Positions 29,864 through 41,118 of a DNA stretch of 64,000 bases are shown here, one piece after another. The notes beneath the pieces were generated by a model. The model was not told the origin of the DNA, ran no database searches, and saw only the letters and a list, made by a program, of their open reading frames with translations. The translations under genes and the position numbers were made by a program. The DNA is taken from the NCBI RefSeq assembly GCF_000176175.1, contig NZ_ACZP01000013.1:1133695-1197694 (forward strand), read 5' to 3'. Numbering within the stretch: position 1 is the first letter of the stretch; every line of letters starts with the position of its first letter. This DNA comes from Vibrio furnissii CIP 102972. Lineage in GTDB: Bacteria > Pseudomonadota > Gammaproteobacteria > Enterobacterales > Vibrionaceae.

Positions 29864-30235
29864 TAAGTACTTTTCCAGTTTTCTATTTTTTTGGGTCGAA
29901 TGGTACTCATCATACCACTAGTTTTCATTCAGCGGAAACAAACCATTGGTAAACTGGTAACAACCACTCAATTAGAGTTTTAGCTCTATATGAAATTTAT
30001 TTCTTTGTATTAAGGCTGTTTTATTGTGAAATAAACGTTTCAATATGTTTCAAAGTATTTCAAAATAAATATTCCAGCCATAATAAAACCCAAGATAAAG
30101 AGAGATTGCTCACATTATTATTTTGATAAATTTCAAACTTAACTTACCAGAAAGTCATATTTTTCATCGTTAAACTTTCCTTTACTGACAATGTCATTCC
30201 CTATCACCTTCCAAATGAATTTTTTATAAGTTTTA

Positions 30236-30244
30236 TGGTATGCT
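30236..30244 (+). promoter_or_regulatory. putative extended -10 promoter of nhaB
   Basis: TGGTATGCT fits an extended -10 element (TGnTATnnT). No good -35 precedes it. Initiation here would give a leader of about 280 nt. Confidence 0.4.
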
Positions 30245-30280
30245 GGCGCCACTTTGATCGCGTTTCTTCACGAAAAACCG

Positions 30281-30367
30281 GTGAGTGGTTTGTCAATTGA
30301 TGCTTCGTTATTGACTAAATCACGTCTCACTGTATTGTTGCGGTCAAAGCACGGAGTGCTTGTTTTT
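30281..30367 (+). promoter_or_regulatory. candidate structured leader with terminator-like hairpin before nhaB
   Basis: Nested pairing is possible: GTGAG (30281-30285) with CTCAC (30326-30330) enclosing GTCAAT (30292-30297) with ATTGAC (30310-30315). This is followed by AAGCAC, loop GGA, GTGCTT and GTTTTT (30347-30367), which resembles an intrinsic terminator. The arrangement suggests attenuation or a riboswitch for the sodium antiporter, but I cannot match it to a known class. Confidence 0.35.
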
Positions 30368-30530
30368 CTCAGGGAGTGACTCAGTAAATCGGTCGGATAA
30401 CATCCACTTGTTGATTTTCTAAGTCATTGTTGGAAAAGATTTTTGTATAGACGTCCGTCTAATTTCTTGAATTAGATCCAAAACGGGCACATAACTTAGT
30501 CTATTAATAACTAAAGTAAGAGTAATCACC

Positions 30531-32123
30531 ATGCCGATGTCGCTAGGAAGCGCATTTATCAAAAACTTCTTAGGTAAAGCGCCAGATTGGTACAAAGTTG
30601 CCATTATTGCCTTCCTTATTATCAACCCGATTGTGTTCTTTTTTATTAATCCGTTTGTCGCTGGATGGCTATTAGTCGTTGAATTTATTTTCACGTTGGC
30701 TATGGCATTAAAATGTTACCCGCTACAACCTGGTGGTTTATTAGCAATTGAAGCAATCGCAATTGGAATGACTAGTCCTGCGCAAGTTAAGCATGAATTA
30801 GTCGCCAACATTGAAGTGTTATTACTGCTGGTTTTTATGGTGGCAGGCATCTACTTCATGAAGCATCTGCTGCTATTTATTTTTACCAAAATTTTACTTG
30901 GCATCCGCTCAAAAGCGCTGCTTTCCGTAGCGTTTTGTGTCGCAGCAGCCTTTCTTTCCGCTTTTTTGGATGCATTGACGGTCATCGCGGTCATCATTAG
31001 CGTTGCAGTTGGCTTTTACTCGATTTACCACAAAGTTGCCTCAGGACAGTCGTTTCACTCTGCGCACGACCACACGCAGGATGAGCATATTCCTGAACTC
31101 ACACGTGATGACTTAGAGAACTACCGCGCCTTCTTGCGCTCACTGTTAATGCATGCCGGTGTGGGGACAGCACTTGGTGGGGTGACCACCATGGTGGGTG
31201 AACCACAAAACCTGATCATTGCAGACCAAGCAGGCTGGTTCTTTGGTGAATTCTTGATCCGCATGGCGCCGGTGACCCTGCCCGTATTCCTGTGCGGTAT
31301 CGTCACCTGTGTGTTGGTCGAGAAGTTTAAAGTCTTCGGTTATGGCGCTCGTCTGCCAGCCAACGTACGTCAGATTCTGATCGACTTTGATACCGAAGAA
31401 CGCAAAACCCGAACCAACCAAGACGTTGCAAAGCTGTGGATTCAAGGCGCCATCGCGGTCTGGTTGATTGTCGGCTTGGCGATGCATTTGGCCGCTGTTG
31501 GTCTGATTGGTTTGTCGGTCATTATTCTTGCGACCGCCTTTACCGGGGTGATTGAAGAGCATTCAATGGGCAAAGCGTTTGAAGAAGCGCTACCGTTTAC
31601 AGCCCTACTGGCCGTCTTTTTCTCGATTGTTGCGGTGATCATCGACCAAGAGCTGTTTAAGCCCATCATTGATGCGGTATTGCACATTGAAGATAGCGAA
31701 ACGCAGCTTGCCTTGTTCTACATTGCCAATGGCGTGCTGTCGATGGTTTCGGATAACGTCTTTGTCGGCACCGTTTACATCAACGAAGTCAAAACGGCCA
31801 TGATGGAAGGCATCATCACACGCGATCAGTTCGACCTACTGGCCGTGGCGATTAACACCGGCACCAACCTTCCTTCGGTCGCGACACCGAACGGTCAAGC
31901 GGCCTTCTTATTCCTGCTGACGTCGGCGCTGGCGCCACTGATTCGTTTGTCATACGGTCGCATGGTTGTGATGGCTCTGCCATACACCGTGGTTCTGACA
32001 CTGGTTGGCTTGGCGGGCATCGTATTTTTTGTTGACCCAATGACCAGCTATTTCTACGACATGGGGTGGATCACACACCACAGTGTACCCGCGATGGGAA
32101 CGGTCGTGTCTGGCGGTCACTAA
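30531..32123 (+). CDS. nhaB: Na+/H+ antiporter NhaB
   Basis: Inner-membrane antiporter of 530 residues with about 12 helices and the NhaB opening ([20 protein letters not shown]). Characteristic segments include [51 protein letters not shown] and [13 protein letters not shown]. It expels Na+ in exchange for protons. The ribosome site is weak (AAGAG), and a second in-frame ATG 6 bp later could be used. It lies between fadR and dsbB, the same order as in E. coli. Confidence 0.97.
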   Translation: MPMSLGSAFIKNFLGKAPDWYKVAIIAFLIINPIVFFFINPFVAGWLLVVEFIFTLAMALKCYPLQPGGLLAIEAIAIGMTSPAQVKHELVANIEVLLLLVFMVAGIYFMKHLLLFIFTKILLGIRSKALLSVAFCVAAAFLSAFLDALTVIAVIISVAVGFYSIYHKVASGQSFHSAHDHTQDEHIPELTRDDLENYRAFLRSLLMHAGVGTALGGVTTMVGEPQNLIIADQAGWFFGEFLIRMAPVTLPVFLCGIVTCVLVEKFKVFGYGARLPANVRQILIDFDTEERKTRTNQDVAKLWIQGAIAVWLIVGLAMHLAAVGLIGLSVIILATAFTGVIEEHSMGKAFEEALPFTALLAVFFSIVAVIIDQELFKPIIDAVLHIEDSETQLALFYIANGVLSMVSDNVFVGTVYINEVKTAMMEGIITRDQFDLLAVAINTGTNLPSVATPNGQAAFLFLLTSALAPLIRLSYGRMVVMALPYTVVLTLVGLAGIVFFVDPMTSYFYDMGWITHHSVPAMGTVVSGGH

Positions 32124-32154
32124 AAATGTGTTGAACCGGAAACTTTTCCGAGAT

Positions 32155-32184
32155 AAAAAGCTCTGAGTTATCAGAGCTTTTTTT
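32155..32184 (+). terminator. terminator of nhaB
   Basis: AAAAAGCTCTGA, loop GTTA, TCAGAGCTTTTTTT. Confidence 0.92.
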
Positions 32185-32209
32185 ATGTTGAACCACTAAG
32201 GATTGTTAC

Positions 32210-32734
32210 GTGAACTTTCTATCCGGCCTTAACTCTTTTTCTCGATCTCGTCTTTCTTGGGCCTTGCTTCTGGCTTTCGTGGTGTTCTTTGAAGCCTGTG
32301 CCTTGTTCTTTCAGCACGTCATGATGCTGGCGCCCTGCGTCATGTGTATCTATGAACGCATTGCGATGCTGGGCATCGGCGGAGCCGCCGTACTGGGCTT
32401 GATTGCGCCACACAACCCACTGTTTCGTTGGCTTGGACTGGCCGCATGGGCTGGCAGCGCTTATAAAGGCTTAACGCTGGCAATGCAGCATGTCGAGTAC
32501 CAATTTCATCCGTCTCCATTTGCAACGTGTGACCTGTTTGTCATGCTTCCCAGTTGGGCGCCATTGAACCAGTGGTTCCCTTGGATGTTTGAAGCGTATG
32601 GTGATTGCAGTAAAGTGGTGTGGCAGTTTTTGAATTTGTCCATGCCCCAATGGTTGGTGGTGATTTTTGCCGCCAACTTGATTGCTCTGGCAGTCATTGT
32701 GATTGCGCAGTTTGTTCATGCGAAACGTGCATAA
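32210..32734 (+). CDS. dsbB: disulfide bond formation protein DsbB
   Basis: Membrane protein of 174 residues with four helices that reoxidises DsbA and passes electrons to quinone. Both Cys pairs are present: C43 and C46 in PCVMC, and C107 and C133 in the second periplasmic loop (FATCDLF, YGDCSK). The start is a GTG at 32210 with AAGGA upstream. It lies 86 bp after nhaB, behind a terminator. Confidence 0.97.
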   Translation: MNFLSGLNSFSRSRLSWALLLAFVVFFEACALFFQHVMMLAPCVMCIYERIAMLGIGGAAVLGLIAPHNPLFRWLGLAAWAGSAYKGLTLAMQHVEYQFHPSPFATCDLFVMLPSWAPLNQWFPWMFEAYGDCSKVVWQFLNLSMPQWLVVIFAANLIALAVIVIAQFVHAKRA

Positions 32735-32820
32735 GTCTCGAGCATTCCATCACCCGACCTCAACGTGTCAACTTGATTGAGGCCGGTACAAACCTTATTT
32801 AGGACAGTACAACGGTTAGA

Positions 32821-32845
32821 AAAAAGGCGCCTGATGGCGCCTTTT
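32821..32845. terminator. bidirectional terminator, dsbB / ftsK
   Basis: AAAAAGGCGCC, loop TGAT, GGCGCCTTTT between convergent genes. Confidence 0.9.
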
Positions 32846-32859
32846 CTTTGGATGTCAGA

Positions 32860-35766
32860 TTAATCTCTTACCGGAGCGGGCGCGAGCACCTCACGGTTAC
32901 CGTTGTGTCCAGGGGCGCTGACAATGCCCTGAGCTTCGAGCTGCTCCACAATGCGAGCGGCACGGTTATAACCAATCTTAAAGCGGCGTTGGACACCAGA
33001 AACCGAACCACGGCGGCTTTCAACCACATGCTCCACCACTTGGTCAAACAGTGGATCCATCTCTTCATCACTTTCCATCTTCTCTCCCGGCAACAAAGCA
33101 TCTGGGCCTTGATCACCGTTGGTGATTTCTGTGATGTAATTCGGTTTACCGCGCGCTTTCCAGTTGTTCACCACCGCATGCACGTCATCATCGGATGCAA
33201 ATGCACCGTGAACGCGAATGGTATGACTGGAGCCCGGTGGCAGATACAACATATCCCCCATGCCCAGCAGCGATTCAGCGCCGCCTTGGTCAAGGATGGT
33301 GCGTGAATCCGTTTTGGTTGACACCGTAAACGCGACACGCGTTGGAATGTTCGCCTTGATCAGGCCGGTAATCACATCAACGGATGGGCGTTGTGTCGCC
33401 AGAATCAGGTGAATCCCCGCAGCACGCGCTTTTTGCGCCAAACGCGCAATCAGCTCTTCGACTTTCTTACCGACCACCATCATCAGGTCAGCGAATTCAT
33501 CGACCACCACCACGATATAAGGCAGTTTTTCCAACAGCGGTGGTTCAGGATCCATACTGTCCCCTTCTTGCCACAATGGGTCATGAATGGGGTGCCCAGC
33601 TTCTGCGGCCATTTTTAGCTTGTCGTTGAAGCCTTTGATATTCCGTACACCCAAGACGGACATCAATTTGTAGCGACGTTCCATCTCGCCCACACACCAA
33701 CGCAGGGCATTCGAGGCATCTTTCATGTCCGTCACGACTTCAGACAATAAGTGAGGAATGCCTTCGTATACCGAAAGCTCCAACATTTTCGGGTCAATCA
33801 TGATGAATCGAACATCTTCCGGCGTCGACTTGTACAACATACTCAGAATCATCACGTTCACGCCCACGGATTTACCTGAACCCGTAGTACCCGCCACCAA
33901 CACGTGCGGCATTTTCGACAAATCAGCCACCACGGCGTCGCCCGCAATGTCCTGCCCCAACACCACGGTGGTCGGTGATTTCGATTCTTTAAACTGCGTG
34001 CTGCTGATGACATCAGACAAGTAAACCGTCTGGCGACTCATGTTTGGCAGTTCCAGGCCCACATAAGGTTTACCCGGAATCACTTCAACCACACGCACGG
34101 CCATCGCAGACAGAGAACGCGCCAAGTCCATCGACAAGCTAGAAATACGGCTCACTTTAACGCCCGGCGCCAAATCAAGTTCAAAACGCGTAATGACAGG
34201 CCCAGGGAAGATATCCACCACCTGTGCCTGAATCTTGTAATCGGCCAATTTAGATTCAACCAAACGAGCGATCTGCTCTAACGCATCACGGTCAATGAAG
34301 TTTTCACGTTTTTCAGGATGGTACAGCAGCTCCAGTGTGGGCATCGGCTCTGCCGGTTTGGGCAGGTTCACATTTTGCTGCACCAAGAACGGGTTCTGTT
34401 TCGCAGCCATATTCGCTTGCGCTTCCGACACCAAATTCTGGAATGCAGCCACATCCTGATCGCTGTCACCCTCATCATCTTCGTCTGCGTCATCGACAGG
34501 TTCAACAGAATAGTGTGGCGCATCGTCTATCGCCTCACTCACCGCCGCAGGCACATTCAAGGCAGGCTCTTCTTCCTCATCCAGAATGTCGAAATTGGAA
34601 ATCGTCGGCTCAATGTGTGAGTGATCGTCTTCCACGTCATCAATGGTCTGTGTCAACACCACTGGATCCACTCGCGGTGGCAGAGGTTCGGAAATCGATG
34701 GTTCAGGTTCAAACACCGGTGTTTGCGGTACTTGTGGCGATTCTTCCCATGGTAGCGCATCAGCGAAGTCATCTTCTTCTCGCGCGACCATTTCTAACTC
34801 TTCAATGGTTGCACCAAGCTGGCGACTTCTCGAATGCTCAAGGTCATCGTCATCTTCTTCCGTGTAAGTGTACAGGGGTGCGGTGTTGACCACTGGCTCT
34901 GGCTCAACCTGTGGTGGCGTCGTGTGAATCGGCTCTTGGCGCTCTGGGATGTGAATGTTAAAGCGACGCTCTTCAGGCTCAATAGCGGCCTCAAACGCAG
35001 GTTGAGGCGCAATCGGTTCCATATCAACCGACGAGTTCAGCACCGGCTCACTCTCTTGCGAAACCTTCGGCTCAGCAACCACAGGGGTCACCAATTGCGG
35101 CGCGACAACTTCCTCTTTTTCACCACGCAGGCGATTGATCAGCCAATGGAAGCCACGGATACTGTTTTCACCGAGGCGCTCCACCATGCTCAGCCAAGAG
35201 ATCCCCGTCAACAGCGTGAAACCAGCGCCCCACAAAAACAGCAGCACTAAGGTGGTTCCCAAGACGTTCAGCGTCGGCAAAGCCAAGCTAGTGAGGACAT
35301 CCCCAACCACACCACCGGATGAAAAGTACCAAATATCATCGAAGTTGATGTCGGCTAAACCGCAGCTTGTTAGCAGCAGTACCACCAAACCCAGTAGACG
35401 AGTCCCCCACAACATGAGGTCAATCGACTCATCTTCATCACGATGACGCAGCAGGATCCACGCAGTTGCGGTCAAGATGATCGGCAAAGGATAAGCCAGC
35501 GACCCAAACACAAAAAACAGCGTGTCGGCCACCCAAGCGCCAACAATACCGCCTGCATTTTGAATATCAGATCCCCAAGCCGTTTGCGACCAAGACGGAT
35601 CGGCGGGATTGAAGGTGAGTAAAGCGACTGCCAGTAGAATGGATGCAAGCACAGCCAGAATAAGACCGCACTCACGGAGACGTTGAGCACCATTCAAACG
35701 AGGAGACTGAGGCTCTTCACTCGTTTTGATAATGGTTTCGACTTTATTGTTGTTCTCTTTGAACAT
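32860..35766 (-). CDS. ftsK: DNA translocase FtsK
   Basis: Protein of 968 residues: four N-terminal helices for septum targeting (to about 190), a long Pro/Glu/Asp-rich linker (about 215-470), a RecA-like motor with Walker [13 protein letters not shown] near 622 and [13 protein letters not shown], and the C-terminal gamma winged helix ([24 protein letters not shown]) that reads KOPS. It clears the terminus region during division and activates XerCD. The linker is shorter than in E. coli FtsK (1329 residues), as is common in Vibrio. Downstream of lrp. Confidence 0.98.
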   Translation of the reverse strand: MFKENNNKVETIIKTSEEPQSPRLNGAQRLRECGLILAVLASILLAVALLTFNPADPSWSQTAWGSDIQNAGGIVGAWVADTLFFVFGSLAYPLPIILTATAWILLRHRDEDESIDLMLWGTRLLGLVVLLLTSCGLADINFDDIWYFSSGGVVGDVLTSLALPTLNVLGTTLVLLFLWGAGFTLLTGISWLSMVERLGENSIRGFHWLINRLRGEKEEVVAPQLVTPVVAEPKVSQESEPVLNSSVDMEPIAPQPAFEAAIEPEERRFNIHIPERQEPIHTTPPQVEPEPVVNTAPLYTYTEEDDDDLEHSRSRQLGATIEELEMVAREEDDFADALPWEESPQVPQTPVFEPEPSISEPLPPRVDPVVLTQTIDDVEDDHSHIEPTISNFDILDEEEEPALNVPAAVSEAIDDAPHYSVEPVDDADEDDEGDSDQDVAAFQNLVSEAQANMAAKQNPFLVQQNVNLPKPAEPMPTLELLYHPEKRENFIDRDALEQIARLVESKLADYKIQAQVVDIFPGPVITRFELDLAPGVKVSRISSLSMDLARSLSAMAVRVVEVIPGKPYVGLELPNMSRQTVYLSDVISSTQFKESKSPTTVVLGQDIAGDAVVADLSKMPHVLVAGTTGSGKSVGVNVMILSMLYKSTPEDVRFIMIDPKMLELSVYEGIPHLLSEVVTDMKDASNALRWCVGEMERRYKLMSVLGVRNIKGFNDKLKMAAEAGHPIHDPLWQEGDSMDPEPPLLEKLPYIVVVVDEFADLMMVVGKKVEELIARLAQKARAAGIHLILATQRPSVDVITGLIKANIPTRVAFTVSTKTDSRTILDQGGAESLLGMGDMLYLPPGSSHTIRVHGAFASDDDVHAVVNNWKARGKPNYITEITNGDQGPDALLPGEKMESDEEMDPLFDQVVEHVVESRRGSVSGVQRRFKIGYNRAARIVEQLEAQGIVSAPGHNGNREVLAPAPVRD

Positions 35767-35835
35767 AAACCAACTTGATTATGATTATGGCCAATGTGAC
35801 TCACACTATACGCACATTGGTGGGGTGAAAACAGT

Positions 35836-35863
35836 CCGAGCGGCAAAAGCCGCTCGGTTTGTT
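35836..35863. terminator. GC-rich terminator-like hairpin between lrp and ftsK
   Basis: CCGAGCGGC, loop AAAA, GCCGCTCGG with TTTGTT on the plus side and ACTGTTTTC on the minus side. Likely ends lrp transcription on the minus strand, though the T-tract there is interrupted. Confidence 0.6.
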
Positions 35864-35949
35864 CGAAGATTTAACCATATCAAGGTCAAAAACCCAATTA
35901 GCGAAAGTCAGAATGTGGAAAGAAGTACCACTATTCTGACAGATTCTAA

Positions 35950-36444
35950 TTAACGTGTTTTGATCACTAGCTGGTTGGTCTGCTTCACTTCTTCCATTAC
36001 CACGTAAGTTCGAGTGTCATTCACGCCTGGCAGGCGCAGTAATGTATCACCGAGTAGTTTACGATAGGCACCCATGTCGGATACGCGAGTTTTGAGAAGA
36101 TAGTCGAAATCACCTGATACCAGATGACATTCTTGGATATCATCCAGTTTCTGAACCGCGGTATTAAACTGTTCAAACACATCAGGAGCACCACGGTTAA
36201 GCGTGATTTCCACAAACACCAAAAGCGAAGCGTCAAGATATTGCGGGTTCAACAACGCGGTATACCCCGTGATATAACCCTGACGTTCTAATCGACGAAC
36301 ACGTTCCAAACATGGGGTTGGAGAGAGTCCCACACGCTTAGACAATTCTACGTTCGAAATACGACCGTCTTTCTGCAACTCATTCAAAATGTTGCGGTCG
36401 ATACGGTCTAAATCCTTGGACGGCCTTTTATAGTTGTCTGCCAT
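35950..36444 (-). CDS. lrp: leucine-responsive regulatory protein
   Basis: Lrp, 164 residues: helix-turn-helix at about 13-60 (LDRIDRNILNELQKDGRISNVELSKRVGLSPTPCLERV region) and a C-terminal RAM domain that binds amino acids. A global regulator of amino-acid metabolism. Divergent from ald with 155 bp of AT-rich DNA between; Lrp-type regulators commonly control adjacent alanine dehydrogenase genes. Confidence 0.98.
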   Translation of the reverse strand: MADNYKRPSKDLDRIDRNILNELQKDGRISNVELSKRVGLSPTPCLERVRRLERQGYITGYTALLNPQYLDASLLVFVEITLNRGAPDVFEQFNTAVQKLDDIQECHLVSGDFDYLLKTRVSDMGAYRKLLGDTLLRLPGVNDTRTYVVMEEVKQTNQLVIKTR

Positions 36445-36599
36445 TTTTTATTCCACCTTATTACTTCCTTGCAAAAAAATATACTACAACTTTTTAATAT
36501 TCAGTATCAAATTACTTATTACACTAACTATACTAGCCATAAATTCGATACAAAAACCCTACAATAGTCAATACAACCACACAAACATAAGGAGTCAGG
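36445..36599. promoter_or_regulatory. AT-rich lrp-ald divergent regulatory region
   Basis: The 155-bp gap is strongly AT-rich, with a good -10 TACAAT (36560-36565) for ald and AAGGAG before its ATG. The composition suits Lrp binding and wrapping; individual Lrp sites are too degenerate to call by eye. Confidence 0.45.
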
Positions 36600-37724
36600 A
36601 TGATCATTGGCGTACCAAAGGAAATCAAAAACCACGAATACCGTGTGGGTATGATTCCAGCAAGCGTGAGAGAGCTTGCCTCACATGGGCACCAAGTCTT
36701 TGTTGAAACAAATGCCGGTGCCGGCATCGGCTTTTCAGACGATGATTACATCGCTGTAGGCGCATCCATTCTTCCTACTGCTGCAGACGTATTTGCGAAA
36801 GCAGACATGATTGTAAAGGTTAAGGAACCTCAAGCTGTCGAACGAGCTATGCTCCGAGAGGGGCAAATTTTATTTACGTATTTACACCTCGCTCCAGATT
36901 TTCCACAAACTGAAGAGCTAATCAAGAGCAAAGCTGTCTGCATAGCCTATGAGACTGTAACAGATAATATGGGTCGCTTGCCACTATTAGCACCAATGTC
37001 TGAAGTCGCGGGCCGAATGTCGATTCAAGCCGGCGCCCTAACACTGGAAAAATCGCATGGTGGCAGTGGCTTATTACTCGGTGGCGTTCCCGGTGTCGCA
37101 CCAGCAAAAGTGGCGATCATCGGTGGTGGCATGGTGGGAGCCAATGCCGCTCGCATGGCGATTGGCTTACGTGCCGATGTCACCATTCTTGATCGTAACA
37201 TTGATACGCTGCGCAGACTGGATGAAGAATTCCAAGGTCGTGCCAACGTGGTGTATTCCACCGAAGATGCGATTGAACACTACGTGTTGGATGCCGATTT
37301 AGTGATTGGCGCCGTATTAATCCCAGGCGCGGCTGCGCCGAAATTGGTCACCAAAGCGCACATTTGTCGCATGAAACCCGGTTCTGCAGTCGTGGATGTG
37401 GCGATTGACCAAGGAGGCTGTTTTGAAACCTCGCACGCCACCACACATGCCGACCCGACATATATCGTCGACGATGTGGTGCATTACTGTGTTGCCAATA
37501 TGCCCGGCGCGGTGGCTCGAACTTCAACCTTTGCACTCAACAACGCGACCTTGCCTTACATTGTTAAATTGGCAAATAAAGGTTATCAAGCCGCGTTAAC
37601 ATCCGATCCCGGCTTTATGAAAGGACTGAATGTCATTCACGGCAAAGTAACATGTAAAGAAGTCGCCGAGAATTTCAATTTGGCGTATGTCGATCCGGCC
37701 GAAGCCATCGCGATGTTCAACTAA
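36600..37724 (+). CDS. ald: alanine dehydrogenase
   Basis: Protein of 374 residues that interconverts L-alanine with pyruvate and ammonia using NAD. The N-terminal AlaDH/PNT domain [20 protein letters not shown] carries the substrate residues K (VKVKEPQ) and H (YLHLA). The NAD motif [14 protein letters not shown] lies near 173-188, and [13 protein letters not shown] and [19 protein letters not shown] follow. Probably Lrp-controlled from the adjacent divergent gene; supports use of alanine as a carbon and nitrogen source. Confidence 0.97.
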   Translation: MIIGVPKEIKNHEYRVGMIPASVRELASHGHQVFVETNAGAGIGFSDDDYIAVGASILPTAADVFAKADMIVKVKEPQAVERAMLREGQILFTYLHLAPDFPQTEELIKSKAVCIAYETVTDNMGRLPLLAPMSEVAGRMSIQAGALTLEKSHGGSGLLLGGVPGVAPAKVAIIGGGMVGANAARMAIGLRADVTILDRNIDTLRRLDEEFQGRANVVYSTEDAIEHYVLDADLVIGAVLIPGAAAPKLVTKAHICRMKPGSAVVDVAIDQGGCFETSHATTHADPTYIVDDVVHYCVANMPGAVARTSTFALNNATLPYIVKLANKGYQAALTSDPGFMKGLNVIHGKVTCKEVAENFNLAYVDPAEAIAMFN

Positions 37725-37739
37725 ATCAGACCGCGTGCA

Positions 37740-37763
37740 ATAGCCGGGCGAATGCCCGGTTAT
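37740..37763. terminator. hairpin between ald and the convergent methyltransferase gene
   Basis: ATAGCCGGGC, loop GAAT, GCCCGGTTAT with one G-T pair. It touches the stop codon of the minus-strand gene. T-tracts are poor, so strength is uncertain. Confidence 0.5.
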
Positions 37764-38953
37764 CATGCCTGCCAAGCGTGGATGAGTATATTTCTTGGCG
37801 TCACTGCTCGTTCACAAAACTCCGACACTTCAACCTGATAGCCCCGCTCTTGCAAATACATGGCTTTATCCAATACCAGCCACATTTCGATCAGACGCAG
37901 AAACCCCAATTGCACTAAGCTGAGTCGCTCCATTTCCCAAAAACGTTGCTCGCCTTGGTATTGATAATGGGCAAAATCGACCGTCGGCAACGCGATTCCT
38001 TTGTGTTGCGCAGCCCAATGGCAGAATGCTGTAAATCCATCACTCAATTGCGATTTTTTAATACTTGGCACGGGTTGATAGGCGGTAATGCCCAATTCCG
38101 CTTTCAGCAATGCATCAAAGCCGAGCCGATAGCTCATCTCTTCAAATCGGTGCCGCCGCACACGCTCACCGCCCGTGACCGTTTCTTGTAATGGAATTCT
38201 CAACTCTTGGCGAGTCAACGACAGAGAAGACGTTTGCGCGAGCTGCGATAAGCATTGATAGTGCGACGACTGGGTGAGATGGTAACAGCAGGGAGAAAAG
38301 CTGATCGCTTGCAATGACGCATCGGTCGCGTACTGCATCAAACGCACATGCAAGTCGCCGCACGCATGCAGTGCTACTGCATGCTGCTGCGCAGAAAAAC
38401 ACGCTCGGCTTTGTTCATCAAACGCATCTCCCTGCACAAAGCGCATCGGTAAATGCAACGCGTCGGCGTCTTGCTGCCCTCGTTCACATAGCTCGGTTTG
38501 ATATTCAAAACTGGTGACGTGTTGCCTGGTTTTACTCGCCAACACGCGCCCTAAATAACCTTTGCCCGAGCACCACTCCAACCACGCCTGCCCGCGATGC
38601 AAGCTCACGACCGCACCACCGAGTCGGCGAATCTGCTCCAACTTTCGCCCCGGGATCCCGCTTTCAATCGCGCTCGTCTGGCAATCCATCAAAGGGGCTG
38701 GCGGTAATTGAATACGCTGCCACGTTTCTGCCAAACCGTCGACCAAAGGCGACAGACTCGCTAACAACTCAGATGGAGAGTTTTTTAGCTGCTCGATCGT
38801 TGGCTCGTCTAAACCATGCAGCCACTGCTCAAGTAAAGGATAGGCCTGAGCCCAAGGCGCACAGGCTTGCGCGCTTGCATGAAACGACTCAAACCGCCAC
38901 AACGGCTGCGTGTGAGTCAGAAAGTGATCCAGATGTAGAAAAAGTTCGCGCAT
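37763..38953 (-). CDS. SAM-dependent methyltransferase-like protein (GSTCD/Methyltransf_32 type)
   Basis: Protein of 396 residues. A helical N-terminal region of about 100 residues precedes a Rossmann methyltransferase core, with the SAM motif LEWCSGKGYLGRVLA near 125 and HACGDLHVRLMQYA near 195, then SFSPCCYHLTQSS. The CSGKG and FSPCCYH motifs are those of the family found in proteins resembling vertebrate GSTCD. The substrate is unknown; small-molecule or RNA are both possible. The gene lies between ald and cysB with no operon partner. Confidence 0.8.
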   Translation of the reverse strand: MRELFLHLDHFLTHTQPLWRFESFHASAQACAPWAQAYPLLEQWLHGLDEPTIEQLKNSPSELLASLSPLVDGLAETWQRIQLPPAPLMDCQTSAIESGIPGRKLEQIRRLGGAVVSLHRGQAWLEWCSGKGYLGRVLASKTRQHVTSFEYQTELCERGQQDADALHLPMRFVQGDAFDEQSRACFSAQQHAVALHACGDLHVRLMQYATDASLQAISFSPCCYHLTQSSHYQCLSQLAQTSSLSLTRQELRIPLQETVTGGERVRRHRFEEMSYRLGFDALLKAELGITAYQPVPSIKKSQLSDGFTAFCHWAAQHKGIALPTVDFAHYQYQGEQRFWEMERLSLVQLGFLRLIEMWLVLDKAMYLQERGYQVEVSEFCERAVTPRNILIHAWQA

Positions 38954-39013
38954 GCGGCCCCCGAGTTGAAGACGCTATTGTAGAGCCAACACGAGGAAGA
39001 TCAATGCGACAAA

Positions 39014-40015
<1,002 letters not shown>

Positions 40016-40282
40016 CTACATCACGTGTTTATAGTTTATAATTATTAGTTATAACGCGTCGAGAACATAATTCAAAGCACAACCCCGAAATTGTTTTTGA
40101 ATGTATTCACCTTTTTGCGTATTGAACAAAAAATTGCCACCGAGCACCCAAACTCAGCATTCTGTTGCAGTTTTTTGGTGGTAAAACAGGAATAATGAAA
40201 ATTATAAAATAGTAGGTGTAGTGAAAAGTTAGGATAGTGTATCCTTCATCATTAGGCCTTGGGAAATGTAGACACGGATTAT

Positions 40283-41047
40283 ATGAATATCGGTTTAATT
40301 ATCGCTCTGATTGCCATTCTGCTGGTTTTGATTCTGGGTTATAACATTATGCTCCAGTATAAAGTCAAAGTAGAAACCGCTAAGAAGCAGGAATCTTCGC
40401 GTTACCTGACGATTATTGATGCCACTGAAGATCTGATTGGCAATGCGCATCACATGCCCTTTAGTAAAGATCTCTTGGTGTGTCTGAACAATCGCATTTT
40501 GGACGCGCTACAAAGCATGTACGAGCTGGATCCGAAGAACAAGCAGTTGGCGCAGCGTATCGAAAATATGGCCGCGCAAATCAAAAACCTGCAAGACAAC
40601 CATCCGGGTAATGAAAGCACCACGTTTAAAGTTCCAAGCAGTGATAAACAAGCGATCGTGATGTTGAAGTTGGTGAAGCGCCTACGCGATACCATTCGCA
40701 GTGAGCACAACAAAGGCCGCTTTGATACGCAAGCCTACGTCACAGAAAATGCGCGCTTAGAAACCATTCAAATTCGCATCAACATCGAAAACGTCATTAA
40801 GCGTTCAAATGATGCCATTGTGCGTGGCCAACCGGGCACCGCCGTGCAGCTTCTGCGCAAAGGGCTGGAAGTGTTAAGCACCAAAAATGACACCTACTCC
40901 AACCAAGCACGAGAAAAGCTACAAGGCATGTACGATGAATTACAGCAACGTCGTCAATCCAAAAGTGCGGCAGAACTGCAACAAATCGAAGAGAAAGAGC
41001 GTAATAGCGATATGGAAGCGCTCTTTGGTGAAAAGAAAAAATGGTAA
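40283..41047 (+). CDS. membrane-anchored coiled-coil protein of unknown function
   Basis: Protein of 254 residues from the ATG at 40283, chosen because the next residues form a single membrane helix right at the start (MNIGLIIALIAILLVLILGYNIM). The frame back to 40259 adds eight polar residues with no ribosome site. The rest is soluble and highly charged with heptad-like helices, and the C-terminus is a coiled coil (LQQRRQSKSAAELQQIEEKERNSDMEALF). No enzyme motif is visible. Topology suggests a cytoplasmic domain on an N-terminal anchor. It has its own terminator and precedes miaE. I do not recognise the family. Confidence 0.75.
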   Translation: MNIGLIIALIAILLVLILGYNIMLQYKVKVETAKKQESSRYLTIIDATEDLIGNAHHMPFSKDLLVCLNNRILDALQSMYELDPKNKQLAQRIENMAAQIKNLQDNHPGNESTTFKVPSSDKQAIVMLKLVKRLRDTIRSEHNKGRFDTQAYVTENARLETIQIRINIENVIKRSNDAIVRGQPGTAVQLLRKGLEVLSTKNDTYSNQAREKLQGMYDELQQRRQSKSAAELQQIEEKERNSDMEALFGEKKKW

Positions 41048-41081
41048 TATACTCGCACTAAGAGTACCGATTCATTGAAAC

Positions 41082-41106
41082 AAAGGTCGCCAATGCGGCC
41101 TTTTTT
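41082..41106 (+). terminator. terminator upstream of miaE
   Basis: GGTCGC, loop CAAT, GCGGCC and TTTTTT. One T-G pair in the stem. It ends the unknown coiled-coil gene and lies only 13 bp before the miaE start, so miaE may depend on read-through or an upstream internal promoter. Confidence 0.7.
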
Positions 41107-41118
41107 ATTAATAAGATC

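Larger units (their letters stand above)
29864..30530. other. long fadR-nhaB intergenic region
   Basis: This 667-bp region is AT-rich for its first 370 bases and contains no credible gene. A degenerate FadR-like element (AACTGGT, spacer, ACCACT) is at 29952-29968. The last 280 bases look like a transcribed nhaB leader with hairpins (see entries at 30236-30244 and 30281-30367). Confidence 0.6.

Noticed and set aside
29952..29968. FadR operator in the fadR-nhaB gap
   Set aside because: AACTGGT and ACCACT half-sites are present but the spacer is one base too long and one arm has a mismatch, so it is recorded only as degenerate.
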